A model generated the notes under the pieces. That model made no database searches and was not told the origin of the DNA. It saw only the letters and a program-made list of their open reading frames with translations. The position numbers and the translations under genes were made by a program. DNA of 64,000 nt from Bacillota bacterium (GTDB lineage: Bacteria > Bacillota > Clostridia > Saccharofermentanales > Saccharofermentanaceae): assembly GCA_023397475.1 (NCBI GenBank), contig JAEWUD010000015.1, forward strand, positions 1 through 64,000. Reading direction: 5' to 3'. Below, one piece after another: positions 54,001 to 63,469 of the stretch; position 1 is the stretch's first letter, and every line of letters begins with the position of its first letter.

Positions 54001-57000
54001 CTCCATGTCTCTATCAATTCAGCTTGGGTGGGATTCTCGATTGATGCGGTGAAGAGATTTCCCTGCTGGGTAGGATTCGCATCGTCATTATCCTTAACCA
54101 CCCAATAATCTACGGATCGAATGCCGGAATATGGCTCGCTGTCAGATACAGAAATAGCTACATTTACATCCGTTTTGTAGAACCCGTTGGCATTCGGAGT
54201 CTCCGGTGTCAGTGTAATCTGGCTTCCTGTCGCATCTACGATGCATCCGTTGGAGCTTACATAAGAGATATTCCCGGCCGCGTCCGTGATACGTAGGTAA
54301 ACGACAAACTGCTCATCCGCGTCTACGTTAAATGGCGCAAAGGGCTGGAAAGTCTGGGTCCCAAGCTCGGCAACTGTCATCGCAGTCGGGTTACTTGTCT
54401 TATAGTACTCGATCGTCACAGGACTTACGACGTCTTGCGCTTCTGCGCTGACTGCAAGGGATGAATTACTGTAAATTCCAAAGGTAATCACGGTCAGGAG
54501 CTGATCCCAGATGCTGGTTCCAACGGTGACTTTTCCTGTCGGATCTGTCATATCCACGGCGAAATGAAACGGTGTCGTACAGCTGCTGCTATCAATCGGA
54601 GCATTGATATTTCCCGCTTTGTTGATGTAACTCATGGTCCACGAGTATACTCCATCTTCGCTGAAGGTAATCGTCGCGGTGTGCATTGCACCATTGCTCG
54701 TCCAGTCACTGATCATTGAAGCAATATCGAGAACGATCGGTTGATTCTGTGCATCGACAGCATTAATGACGATTCCTTTGGTCGCATTGTCCGCAAGAAA
54801 AACATTGAGGTCTTCCGTAATTGTGATTGTCGCCGTTCGTGCGCCACCAAAATATCCACATGACCCAACAGTAGATTCGTTCGCATTGTTGTCGAAACTC
54901 AACTGAATCTTCGGACTGTCGATACTGATGAAGATCGGCAACGTTTGTTTATACTCATTGCCGGCATTATCCTTAACAGATACTACAAGTTTAACGTTAT
55001 CCGAATTATTCAACTCTTTATCGACAATAATTGAACCCGTCCATAGTTTCACAAGATCAGCATAGGACGGATTGGCGACTTGGAATGTAAAGAGTCTTCC
55101 CGACTGCGTAGGATTACTTTCGTCGTCGTCTTTGATGACCGCAAAATCAACGGTTTGGATTCCCGAACAGGCAAGCTTTCCTGCAATTTCTTCGTTCACG
55201 GTTATCTTTACATTAACATCCGTGTTGTAAATTTCATACTCATTCGGAGGGTCTGCTTCAAAGGTAATAATGCTGTCTGTTTTATCGACGATTACACCAT
55301 TTGAGCTGATATAGGCATCATTTCCGGCCTTATCAGAAATGCGTACATAAACCACAAATTTCTCATCGATGCTAACTTCTGTTGGCGTTTCAGAGAATTT
55401 TCCCGTCGAATAGAGGCTGACCAAATTTTCTTCGGTCAATGGAGTCTCGCTTGATGATTTGTAATATAGGATCTCATGGATAGGGGAGGTGGCGTCATCT
55501 GCGGTCACAGAAGCCGTTACCGTCTGATTTTTCCACAATCCGAAAGTAATGGTCGAGAGTAAGCTATTCCAATAATCGGGAGCAATTGTGATCACTCCCG
55601 TCGGCTTGTTATTATCGATCGTAAATTTGAAGAGGTCTGTGACCGTTGTTTGGATTGGAGCGCTCGCCATACCTGCTTTATTACTATAGGAGATATCCCA
55701 TTCATAGTTCGCATTAGCAGAGAATGACAGTGTAGCGGTGAATTTATCACCAGCTTTGACCCAGTTGCTCAGGATTGTTTCTTTATCAACAGGGACGGCT
55801 ATACCCTTAGAATCCGTTGCCGTTATGATTATCCCCTCTGTTGCTTTCTGCTCATCAAAGCACTGCGCCCAATCCTCGATTGTAATTGTAGCCGTGCGCG
55901 TCGAATAGAAAGTAGGCTGAGATTCTATCGTTTTTCCTTCTGCTGTGAGTTGAACGCTAACCGTCGGTGGTGTTGTGGAGATGTTCAATTCATAGGGATA
56001 GATTTCCTCGTTTCCTGCTTCATCGACAACCTTGACATGAAGTACCGCCTTTTGCTTATCATGACCTGCCACTTCAACCAAAGCACTTGCAAGAACCTTC
56101 GAATCGTATGTCGCATCCGGGGGGATAACAACAGGTTGATATACCGTCGGTAGATCATTACCATATGTCAAGCAATATTCAACCATCGAAATTTTTGTGT
56201 AGTCGTCTTTGACTTCAAATGATACGTCGGTATCTTTTGAGATGAATCCATTGGTATCAACCGGATTTGCAGTAAATGTGACAGTTGGCGCCTTGTCGTC
56301 TATAACTATCTGTAATGGTTTAATATTAGTAATTTCTGATATTGGGTAAAAATCCCAAGAAAGACCTTGTCTATAATACAACGCAATGCTCCCAATGATT
56401 GACGTCCTTGATATAGTTCCTGCGTTAAGATGTTTCTGGCTGAATATCAGAGTATTATCAGACCTTATTAGTCGGATTCCCTCTTTCGTCGTACTAAAAC
56501 TTACGATAGTTCCACGTGGGTAGACATACAATTTTTGGGTGGTATCTTTTCGTATAGCAAGAGTTGTGTCAAATGTAAAGTCATTGATGGATGCCGAGCT
56601 TATTGGTGAAAAAAGAGCATTCAACACTTTATTCTCCGTAATATTCGGAACATTAAATTCTATTGTTCCATTTCCTTTATCTGTAAAATCCGTAACGGAT
56701 TTTCCATTTTCTTGAACGTTCTGGATTACAAATCCCGAAGCTGGATCAACCGTAACCGTTGTCGATCCACCATAATCCACTGTAGGATTCGAAATCATGA
56801 TCGTCCCGTTCGCCGGAGCCGGTGTTACTGTCGTAACGGTAAACGTCATCGGCGAGAAAGTGAATTCTATCGTTTGATCTTTATCTATCTTTGTAATGAA
56901 GTGGTTATAGGGATTGTCATGCGTGTACGTATTGCCCAGATTATCTTGCGTGATGACGCCGTCAACCTTAACCTGAGATACGCGGCAACCTGTGTCGGGT

Positions 57001-58058
57001 GTCGCGACAATCGTTACACCGCCTTGATCGACAACAGAGATGACTTGACCGGAAGCGGTGTTTTCGCTCGTCGGGTAAGGAGTGACTATGGGATCCTTGA
57101 TGGATACAGATCCATCCTCGCTATTGTAGTTGACCGTGACGGTGTGTTTCTTTTTGAATTTCGCCTGAATGGTGGAATTCTTATCAACCGTAATTGTTGT
57201 TGTATAGTACGGATAAAGATTGGTGCCTATCGGGTAAGGTGCGGGTTCTCCGTTAATACATAAATAACATATCGAGTATCCTTCATCGGGAATTATTTCG
57301 ACCTTGACCTGACTTCCATTTTGATAGACATGATCACCGTTGGCCACCGGCGAATCATCCAGCTTGATCACACCGTTCGAACCCAAGATGGTGGTGGTCA
57401 CATTCCAGTTCCGTGTGAAGACAACGTCAATGGTGGTGTCGGTCATGGGCGTAAACGTGCTCTGATAGTAATATTTATTTGCATCATTGATCGTTATTGC
57501 TTGTCCACCGATGACGATGGATTTGATATACCAATCGGCAGCGGGAGCGATCTGTACAGACACCTGTGTTCCGCTTCCCACTGTGAGCGAGCTCTCTTCA
57601 ACCGCGCTAAAATTAAATTTGACCGTGCCATTGCCTGATTTATTGACAGAAAGAGTTACCGGCACGCGGAGAACGACATTCTCGTTTCCCAGAAGATCGT
57701 AGATCTCTACCGAATCGTTTACTGTAACATATCCTGCCTTTGCGACACTGTACGTCAGAGTAACGGTTGTTCCGTTATTTATATCATCTTCAAATTCGGT
57801 AACTTCGGGAAGAACCGCTTCTCCCGCAACGGCTGTTGCGGTCAACGGCCCGGTAGATCTATAGGCTGAAGATATCGAGTAAGCGATCGATGCCCCATCT
57901 ATCGGCTGGCCGGCACTGTCGTTTACTGTCATAGTATAGTCGAAAGGATTCTCGGGAGTGCTTGCCATCGCCGTGATCGGCACAGCCCCCAGGAGGACCA
58001 TCATGGATAGTAGCATTGCCAGTGTCCGACGTACGATTCCCATCTTCTTTGCGTTCAT
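51015..58058 (-). CDS. giant Ig-repeat surface protein
   Basis: The 2347-residue exported protein has a signal peptide (cleavage near AMA-STPEN), about four divergent InlB B-repeat-like segments (to about residue 500), then three long modules of about 350 residues each (about 697-1045, 1046-1393, 1394-1762), each pairing an RTATITI...AGN Ig-like part with a WDxLLxxITFG...VVYLRITD part. Shorter Ig-like repeats (ISYDNNSA...AARTATIVV) follow, then one C-terminal transmembrane helix (MFFGSIAGILLLAFIVVLLVI) and a basic tail RKRRSPKRVRV. It would form a long stalk anchored in the membrane. ATG 58058 lies 7 bases after GGAG. Its middle third is richer in A/T than the flanks. Confidence 0.92.
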   Translation of the reverse strand: MNAKKMGIVRRTLAMLLSMMVLLGAVPITAMASTPENPFDYTMTVNDSAGQPIDGASIAYSISSAYRSTGPLTATAVAGEAVLPEVTEFEDDINNGTTVTLTYSVAKAGYVTVNDSVEIYDLLGNENVVLRVPVTLSVNKSGNGTVKFNFSAVEESSLTVGSGTQVSVQIAPAADWYIKSIVIGGQAITINDANKYYYQSTFTPMTDTTIDVVFTRNWNVTTTILGSNGVIKLDDSPVANGDHVYQNGSQVKVEIIPDEGYSICYLCINGEPAPYPIGTNLYPYYTTTITVDKNSTIQAKFKKKHTVTVNYNSEDGSVSIKDPIVTPYPTSENTASGQVISVVDQGGVTIVATPDTGCRVSQVKVDGVITQDNLGNTYTHDNPYNHFITKIDKDQTIEFTFSPMTFTVTTVTPAPANGTIMISNPTVDYGGSTTVTVDPASGFVIQNVQENGKSVTDFTDKGNGTIEFNVPNITENKVLNALFSPISSASINDFTFDTTLAIRKDTTQKLYVYPRGTIVSFSTTKEGIRLIRSDNTLIFSQKHLNAGTISRTSIIGSIALYYRQGLSWDFYPISEITNIKPLQIVIDDKAPTVTFTANPVDTNGFISKDTDVSFEVKDDYTKISMVEYCLTYGNDLPTVYQPVVIPPDATYDSKVLASALVEVAGHDKQKAVLHVKVVDEAGNEEIYPYELNISTTPPTVSVQLTAEGKTIESQPTFYSTRTATITIEDWAQCFDEQKATEGIIITATDSKGIAVPVDKETILSNWVKAGDKFTATLSFSANANYEWDISYSNKAGMASAPIQTTVTDLFKFTIDNNKPTGVITIAPDYWNSLLSTITFGLWKNQTVTASVTADDATSPIHEILYYKSSSETPLTEENLVSLYSTGKFSETPTEVSIDEKFVVYVRISDKAGNDAYISSNGVIVDKTDSIITFEADPPNEYEIYNTDVNVKITVNEEIAGKLACSGIQTVDFAVIKDDDESNPTQSGRLFTFQVANPSYADLVKLWTGSIIVDKELNNSDNVKLVVSVKDNAGNEYKQTLPIFISIDSPKIQLSFDNNANESTVGSCGYFGGARTATITITEDLNVFLADNATKGIVINAVDAQNQPIVLDIASMISDWTSNGAMHTATITFSEDGVYSWTMSYINKAGNINAPIDSSSCTTPFHFAVDMTDPTGKVTVGTSIWDQLLTVITFGIYSNSSLAVSAEAQDVVSPVTIEYYKTSNPTAMTVAELGTQTFQPFAPFNVDADEQFVVYLRITDAAGNISYVSSNGCIVDATGSQITLTPETPNANGFYKTDVNVAISVSDSEPYSGIRSVDYWVVKDNDDANPTQQGNLFTASIENPTQAELIETWSGNTVVTAALNNSCNVVLYVRTIDNAGNEVTQSVSLDIDCTSPAIQLTFDNNTDFGGNSYFDASRTATVVISERSHHFDASAATQGIVITAVDALGNKVASPYIISGWQTTESPTDPDTATHTATIQFLKDANYTLGIAYTDEAGNANSPINTKDSVAPFDFTVDTNVPSGTVTATSAEGRVSTWDSLIRTLLFGYWSNQKITISGSTHDVTSPIASVQYYKDTSSATNPASTPRSEEQLAAITSWTSFTGLELLPNEQVTVYLKITDMAGNITFISTNGLIVDDKKPLAETLAPDILLEPKQPINDIYRGDASVSIKITDPLVNGAYSGLKEVSYKVFDLAVSSTDPTQSGILYTFATTDPTQEDLLKTWSGSITVDSKKNNSNNIEVVVYSVDNAGNSSESSVTLKIDTTAPTVTISYDNNSADNGTFFKAARTATIVVTERNFDPKDVLVAITNSEGSIPAISAWAHVDGSGNRDNTKWTATITYATDGDYTFGVNYTDEAGNPCPVATFAASTIAGEQFTVDKTLPTVSVSYDNNSALNTSYYKAARTATIVIVEHNFQPDRVKIDLTASDDGTTVTLPSVSSWSTVGDRHTATINYSADATYSFDISVTDKAGNLAAEFEKQTFTIDTTLPELVISGVVNETAYKGDVNPVVTGSDTNFDASMFAINLTGVNRKTVNPDGSYSIIENGSVFTFKNFAKEKEVDDIYTLTANLTDKAGNSSSQTITFSVNRFGSTYVLGASIAKIQGTFVRTPEDVVVTETNPNKLSNIKVTLFKNDATRTLVEGEDYEVVITGGEGKWYQYTYTIFKKNFEDDGIYRISIHSEDEAGNIAENTQDTKDKEISFGVDKTPPNIVVANLENGLTYAVEALTAQLSVNDNLKLATVTIYLDGQEVSSWSGESMDKLIANGGRIEFLIEGDSINAHEVRIVSVDAAGNESTVEIRDFFVTTNLWVRFFNNRAMFFGSIAGILLLAFIVVLLVIRKRRSPKRVRV

Positions 58059-58120
58059 TCTCATACTCCTTCTCGTGGTTCAAGTTCTCTGTTGTGCGTT
58101 GGTTCTTCTCCGAGCATTTG

Positions 58121-58696
58121 TTATTCAATCCACTCTGAACTTCCCGAGAACTGTATCTCGTGATCGATCGAGAAATCTTTATGTGCGTTCTGTGGCTGTT
58201 CGGGCTCTCTGTGAACCGGAAGATCCTCTGACGTCTCCGTCGGGAGGATAGCCGGGTTCAACAGTGTCGTCTCGCCCGCCGTCGACCCGAGTACTTCCGT
58301 CTCACCGACCACCGGCCGCAACAGCTCGGTCTCGCCCATACCCGGGTTCAGAAGCTCGGTCTCGGCTCCAGACATCACAGTCTGGCGTCCCAGTTTCTGT
58401 GTGGCATTCACCCCGCTCATACGCGTCTCTCTCTGCGCAAGTCGGCCGGAGCGCGAGATCTTATCGGTCATTTGTCTGTTTGCCGCCATCGAACGCTTGT
58501 TTTCCGCATCCGTGTTAGCAGCATCGAGGTTCTGCTTACGGATATTCTCGATCGCTTTTCGCTCGGCGGAACCGGTCAGCTCTCCGATAATACGCGGCAC
58601 TCGAAGTGCGATAAAAAGTACGATCGCAGTCACCGCCAGCACGCCCGCGAGGATGTAGAGAATGAGGGACAGAGTCTGCATCATTTCAACAGTCAT
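58121..58696 (-). CDS. small membrane protein with four phospho-threonine-like repeats
   Basis: The 191-residue protein has one N-terminal transmembrane helix (about 8-31), a charged helical stretch and four ten-residue repeats at 111-150 (AETELLNPGM, GETELLRPVV, GETEVLGSTA, GETTLLNPAI) with a Thr at the same place (T113, T123, T133, T143). The neighbouring FHA protein carries the same GETTVL motif. Such threonines look like kinase targets whose phospho-form an FHA domain could bind. ATGA overlap with the kinase gene supports joint function. No known family recognised. Confidence 0.75.
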   Translation of the reverse strand: MTVEMMQTLSLILYILAGVLAVTAIVLFIALRVPRIIGELTGSAERKAIENIRKQNLDAANTDAENKRSMAANRQMTDKISRSGRLAQRETRMSGVNATQKLGRQTVMSGAETELLNPGMGETELLRPVVGETEVLGSTAGETTLLNPAILPTETSEDLPVHREPEQPQNAHKDFSIDHEIQFSGSSEWIE

Positions 58697-60399
58697 TTGT
58701 CTGTCGCCTCCTTTGTGGTATTGAATGCGGTGTCTATCGCCGATTTCGTATCCTCCAGCAATTGGATCGTAACGTCCTTTTTGCCGGTTGTCTTGTCCGT
58801 CGTCGTATCGATCGCCTGAATGGTCGCTGATATCTTTTCGAGCAGGCGCTCCATGTCTTTCTGCGACACGCCGTCGCCCTTGAACTTGGTCGCGAATTGC
58901 TGGATCGCGCCGCGGGACAGCTCTAGGAGCTCAAGCCGCACGATCTCGCTCTCCCCGTCGTCGGTCGCAACGGTGTCGACAAGCTCCGACAGGTTCTCGA
59001 AAAACGGCTTGTAGATTCCCTTATCGTTTGCCTCGGTGATGTTCGTCGTGATGTCGCGGTAGAACAGGCCGATGCTCGCGTACACCTTCGCCATCCCGAT
59101 ATTCGGATAGTCTGCCGGTGCGTTCTCGATCACGTCTTGAAACCACTCGATCGAGCTCTTGGCCTTCGTAATCTGGTTGTCGCTGCCGTCGCCGTAGTTG
59201 TAGTAATACCAGAACAGTTTCGCCGTCTCGAAACAGATCTCTGTATACACGTCCGGATCCTTCTGGAGCTCCGTTTTATGATTGGTGATCAGGATCTCGA
59301 GCTCCTTCGCCTCTTCGACGGAGAAGACAGAGTCCTCTTTGTACGCCTGAATCAATCCGAGATACGCGTCCTTCTCGCCGTCCTGATCCGGGATCGCGAT
59401 ACATTCCTTGAGGAGCGCAACTCTGGATGCATAATCGGTTGATTTCGACGCCGCGAAAAGCTTCTCCTGATAGGCGTCCCGGGCACTCATCGCGGCGACC
59501 TGCCCGAGCGACACCCCTCCGATCGCACATGCCGCCGCCAGAACGATGGACGTTATGAACAGGCCGAGCTTCTTCTGTTGCGACCTGCGATATAGATCGT
59601 CGATCTGCTCGTAGTGCTCGAGCGCATAGGTCAACTCCGCCGCCGACTGATACCGGTCGTCGGGATTTCTCTGGGTGCATTTCTGGATGATCTTCTCCAG
59701 ACCGCTCGACAATCCCGGATTGATCTCGCGAATCGGCCGGATCTCGTACGGCGGCTCGCTCGGATTGCAACCGGTCACGAGGTGATACAGTGTCGCGCCC
59801 AGACAGTAGATGTCCGTGCGCGGATCGGTCTGTCCCATGCCGCCGAACTGCTCCGGCGCGGCATAACCGACGGTGCCGAGACATGTCGTGTCCGCCAGAT
59901 TCCTCGCCTTGAACTCACGCGCAGTGCCAAAGTCGATCAGGGTCAGATTGCCGTCGGGCTTCAACATGATGTTTGCCGGTTTCATATCGCGGTAGATGAT
60001 CGGAGGAACGCGCGAATGCAGGTACCCGAGCACGTCGGAGAGCTGTTTGGCCCACTCGATGACATCTTCCTGCGGTTGCGCGCCGTACTCTTCGAGCGCC
60101 TTGTTGAGGGAGTTACCCTCGATATAGTCCATCACGATCAGGAAGGTCTTGTCGTCCTCGATCACGTCGACAATACTCGGCAGGTTCGGGTGCTTAAGCT
60201 TCTTGAGCATGTCGGTCTCGACGATCAAGCCCTGCTTAACCGCCTCGAAATCAAGAACGCCGTCTTTGCGGACCTCCTTGATCGCCCAGGTCTTATTCGC
60301 CTTCTCATTGATCGCCATGTAGGCGACACTCATGCCGCCGCGCCCGATGACGCTCAGCAGCCGGTATTTCCCATCAACTAATGATCCGATCTCAAGCAT
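58693..60399 (-). CDS. Hanks-type Ser/Thr protein kinase, membrane-bound
   Basis: The 568-residue kinase has a cytoplasmic catalytic domain with GRGGMSVAY loop, K41, catalytic D138 in IIYRDMKPANIM, and DFG at D156; the activation segment contains several Thr (ADTTCLGTVGYAAPEQ). A transmembrane helix spans about 278-299, and an extracytoplasmic helical (TPR-like) domain of 270 residues replaces the PASTA repeats of PrkC-type kinases. It follows the PP2C phosphatase by 21 bases. Likely substrates are the repeat protein and FHA protein in the same operon. Confidence 0.94.
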   Translation of the reverse strand: MLEIGSLVDGKYRLLSVIGRGGMSVAYMAINEKANKTWAIKEVRKDGVLDFEAVKQGLIVETDMLKKLKHPNLPSIVDVIEDDKTFLIVMDYIEGNSLNKALEEYGAQPQEDVIEWAKQLSDVLGYLHSRVPPIIYRDMKPANIMLKPDGNLTLIDFGTAREFKARNLADTTCLGTVGYAAPEQFGGMGQTDPRTDIYCLGATLYHLVTGCNPSEPPYEIRPIREINPGLSSGLEKIIQKCTQRNPDDRYQSAAELTYALEHYEQIDDLYRRSQQKKLGLFITSIVLAAACAIGGVSLGQVAAMSARDAYQEKLFAASKSTDYASRVALLKECIAIPDQDGEKDAYLGLIQAYKEDSVFSVEEAKELEILITNHKTELQKDPDVYTEICFETAKLFWYYYNYGDGSDNQITKAKSSIEWFQDVIENAPADYPNIGMAKVYASIGLFYRDITTNITEANDKGIYKPFFENLSELVDTVATDDGESEIVRLELLELSRGAIQQFATKFKGDGVSQKDMERLLEKISATIQAIDTTTDKTTGKKDVTIQLLEDTKSAIDTAFNTTKEATDK

Positions 60400-60420
60400 G
60401 TCTATTCCCCCGCCGTCAAC

Positions 60421-61188
60421 TCAATAGGTCCTTATGGCAATGACCGATATATTGTCTCTTTCTTGTCGCTGTTTATTGATTGCAATCAGTTGGTCGAGAT
60501 TCGCCTTCATTCCCTCCGCACTCCGCATCACATTCGCGTTAAGGAAAGCATAGATCTCTTCTTCCGAGATCTCATGGCGAAAACCGTCGCTGCACAGAAG
60601 ATATACCGCATCTTTTCGAGCATCGCCGAAAAAAAGATCCGGATATACGGTCTCCGATGCCCCGATGCACTGCAGAAGGACACTCCTCCGCGGATCCGTC
60701 GCGGCCTGTTCCTCCGTGATATATCCCGCCTCAACATCGCGGGCAACGACAGTCTGGTCCTTCGTAAGAACCTTCACGGTCGTATCGATCTCGTAGGCGC
60801 GCGAGTCGCCGACATTGACAACATAGTAGCGGTCTTGTGTGATCAGCATCGCTGTCACCGTCGTTCCGAGCTTGGTCGCCGTTTGCTTCCCATACTGCTT
60901 AATCTTCTCGTTATAGGTGGTAACGATCTCTTCCCAGTCCCTGCGAATGTCGGCGTCGGCAATCGCGCCGTTACAAAGGCGCGGCAACGACTTCTCCGCC
61001 CACGCGTTGAACGCGTGAACCACGGTACTGCTGGCGACCTCGCCCTTGTCCAGGCCTCCCATGCCGTCGCACATCACGGCGAAAACCATCGCCCCGAGAG
61101 ACGTCGACATGACCCGGACGCTGAAGCTGTCCTGGTTCGTGTCCTTGGTCAATCCGATATCCGTGCTGGCAGCGGCAAGAAAATTCAT
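60421..61188 (-). CDS. PP2C-type Ser/Thr protein phosphatase
   Basis: This 255-residue Mn/Mg-dependent phosphatase reverses the kinase. Motifs: STDIGLTKDTNQDSF, VMCDGMGGLDKGEVAS with metal-binding Asp, VVNVGDSRAY and LLCSDGFRHEI, ending RDNISVIAIR. All PP2C metal ligands appear present. ATG 61188 has a weak AAAGGT site. Located between the FHA and kinase genes, a standard arrangement. Confidence 0.94.
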   Translation of the reverse strand: MNFLAAASTDIGLTKDTNQDSFSVRVMSTSLGAMVFAVMCDGMGGLDKGEVASSTVVHAFNAWAEKSLPRLCNGAIADADIRRDWEEIVTTYNEKIKQYGKQTATKLGTTVTAMLITQDRYYVVNVGDSRAYEIDTTVKVLTKDQTVVARDVEAGYITEEQAATDPRRSVLLQCIGASETVYPDLFFGDARKDAVYLLCSDGFRHEISEEEIYAFLNANVMRSAEGMKANLDQLIAINKQRQERDNISVIAIRTY

Positions 61189-61275
61189 GGTGCAACCTTT
61201 CTGCTATGAACCGTTAACGATGATCCAGTGTCATTTGTCGGCCGGTCGTAAAATGCTCTGTCGCGAAAAGAAATC

Positions 61276-62814
61276 TCACCCGCGTCGCAGTTCAAACCGG
61301 AACATCTCGTTGCCGAGCGCAATGGTGCACCCGTCGTCGAGCTGTGTGGGCGTGTTGCTCGGAATCAGGCGATTATTCACGAAAGTATGGTTTGTCGAAT
61401 TGTTATCCTGAATAAAGAACTTGCCATCCTTGCGAAGAATATCGGCGTGGCTGCGGCTTACCGCCCCGTTGTCCGAGACGAGATAATCCACATAGCCCTT
61501 CTCTTTTCCGATCTTGAAAATCTCCTTCGTGATCGCGATGCGCTCATTGTTCTTCGCGCGGATCAGGTACGGTGTCGGCTCCGCCGTCGGCGATACGCCG
61601 AGAACAGTTGTCTCTCCGATGGGCGAACTTCCCCCGCCGAGTACCGTTGTCTCTCCGAAGCTTGCGGGCGCCTGTTGCATCTCCTCGCGGGGAATCATGA
61701 TCGGCTGTATAGGCGCTACGGATGGAATCGCGGAACCGGCGACCGGTGTCGCAACGGGTATTGCGCCGCCGGATACAGGCGCCGCAGGGGCGACGGGTGA
61801 GGGACGACCGGGCACGGCAAACGGAGCCGCCGCCGTGGGAACAGACGCAGGCGCCTTGCCGGGTTTGGCAGGTGCGGGCGCTGATACCGGTTTGCCGGCG
61901 GCCTTCTGTGCCTTCTTGATCGCTTTCTGCCGCTCGTAGATCGCGGCGTTATCCTTGTTGTAATGCTGCAGGAGATAGAACAGAGAGATCTCCTTCTCGC
62001 CGGGCGCGAGCTGCGGCACCGGCTGTGCCGCTGTTTGCGCGGTCTGAGGTCTTGGCGCCGGTGCCGGAGCAGGTGTCCGGGGTGCGGCAATCGGTGCCGC
62101 TTGTACCGGAGCGACGGACGTCGGCTGCGGAGCCGCGACGACCTGCGGCGCCGCGGCGGGATTGGTTGCGGGAGCAACCTGAGCCTGAACAACGGTCACC
62201 GTCGGCACAGGTACGGCTTGCGCGGCCGGAGCGGAAGGCGTCAACGTCGGGGTGCCGGATGTCTCCAGAAGACGATCAAGAAGCGCCTTGAACTCGACGA
62301 TCGAGAACTGTGCGGAGCCGTTCAGATAATTCAGAATCTGTCCGATATGGTCGCAATTCTCCGACTGATCGAACTGCGTGGAGAACATGATATTCTTGAA
62401 GAACGCGTGCAGATCCAGAGGCGCCTTCGCCTCCGCAAGGATAGGCAGGCAGATCAGGACCGCCGCACAACTGCGGACATCCGCGTACATATACTTCATG
62501 TCCAAAAGCAGCGTCGAGCTGTCGATCATATAGTCATCCGCCGAGATAAACGCCGAAGCCAGACTCGCGAACACGCCCAGGAGTCTTCTCCTGTTGACCG
62601 TCCCCAGAAAAAACTGATCGACGGAAACCTTCGCCGAGACGTTGTATTTGATGAACTTCTTCTCGTCCATCTGTGTGAACACCGCTTGCGAGATCCCGGG
62701 GATCTTGTTATTGGTGATCATGCCGAGACTTAAAGAGTCGATCTGATCCTCCGGTCCCAACTCATAGACGAGAAAAGAATACGCGCCCTGATTCTCATAC
62801 GTAAAATTACCCAT
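61276..62814 (-). CDS. DUF6382/FHA domain protein with GETTVL motifs
   Basis: The 512-residue protein has an N-terminal DUF6382-like domain (about 1-200), a long Ala/Pro/Val-rich linker, two GETTVL motifs (T in ASFGETTVLGGG and SPIGETTVLG) just before a C-terminal FHA domain (about 415-512). The FHA core reads VSRSHADIL and DNNSTNHTFVN; the family Arg is Lys (FKIGKEKG), common in this clostridial subgroup. The FHA may bind its own or the membrane protein's phosphorylated ETxxL motifs. ATG 62814 follows GAGGGGG. Confidence 0.9.
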   Translation of the reverse strand: MGNFTYENQGAYSFLVYELGPEDQIDSLSLGMITNNKIPGISQAVFTQMDEKKFIKYNVSAKVSVDQFFLGTVNRRRLLGVFASLASAFISADDYMIDSSTLLLDMKYMYADVRSCAAVLICLPILAEAKAPLDLHAFFKNIMFSTQFDQSENCDHIGQILNYLNGSAQFSIVEFKALLDRLLETSGTPTLTPSAPAAQAVPVPTVTVVQAQVAPATNPAAAPQVVAAPQPTSVAPVQAAPIAAPRTPAPAPAPRPQTAQTAAQPVPQLAPGEKEISLFYLLQHYNKDNAAIYERQKAIKKAQKAAGKPVSAPAPAKPGKAPASVPTAAAPFAVPGRPSPVAPAAPVSGGAIPVATPVAGSAIPSVAPIQPIMIPREEMQQAPASFGETTVLGGGSSPIGETTVLGVSPTAEPTPYLIRAKNNERIAITKEIFKIGKEKGYVDYLVSDNGAVSRSHADILRKDGKFFIQDNNSTNHTFVNNRLIPSNTPTQLDDGCTIALGNEMFRFELRRG

Positions 62815-62829
62815 GATGTCCCCCCTCAC

Positions 62830-63468
62830 TCATTTCCATAGATGCGAACAGACAGAATTCTGGATCGGAAGTTTGGCCAAGCCCTGGAAGCTAAAGATAT
62901 ACTCAAGCTCATAGTTCACCGTTATATAGATGTCATCCTCCTTGACTACGGCCTTAAACGTCATTCCCTCAAGTCCGTTGACAACGTGCATCGAACGAAG
63001 GATCTCATCCGCAGCCGTCTCGTCTCCACCGGACAAATAAGCGACGAATCGCTTCCGGACGATCTCATCGAGAGCCGGCGATGAGAGGCCGGTAACATCT
63101 TCCGGCTCCGGATTCAAGAATCCTCCGGTTATAATACTGACTGTAGCCTCAATCATATTGGGGTCTTTGTCTTCCCCATACCACTTACTGTCCGACTTGT
63201 AATACTCGTCGTCACTTTCTAGAAATTCTATAAGAATGTCTGACAGACTTCCGGGCCAATCTCCTGGAGCAACTCCAATGGTTTCTGTTTTATAAGGATC
63301 CAAAGAGACGCTCTGAGAACTCTGGAGAAGTGAATGGGCAATCTGATTTTGCGCCGTGAAAATGACGAAGAAACTGTAGATAAACAGAATAAGGATCATA
63401 AAGATCGGCACGACAATGCAAGCCTCAAGCGATATACTTCCCTGCTGATCTCGAACTCTTTTACGCAT
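62830..63468 (-). CDS. TadE-like pseudopilin / minor pilin
   Basis: The 212-residue protein has a short basic N-terminus and one hydrophobic helix after the TadE-type motif DQQGSISLEACIVVPIFMILIL, with an extracytoplasmic domain behind. TadE/TadF proteins are pseudopilins of the Tad (Flp) pilus or secretion system. It lies 15 bases before the FHA gene and 1 base after its upstream neighbour. ATG 63468 fixed by the motif. Confidence 0.82.
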   Translation of the reverse strand: MRKRVRDQQGSISLEACIVVPIFMILILFIYSFFVIFTAQNQIAHSLLQSSQSVSLDPYKTETIGVAPGDWPGSLSDILIEFLESDDEYYKSDSKWYGEDKDPNMIEATVSIITGGFLNPEPEDVTGLSSPALDEIVRKRFVAYLSGGDETAADEILRSMHVVNGLEGMTFKAVVKEDDIYITVNYELEYIFSFQGLAKLPIQNSVCSHLWK

Positions 63469-63469
63469 C

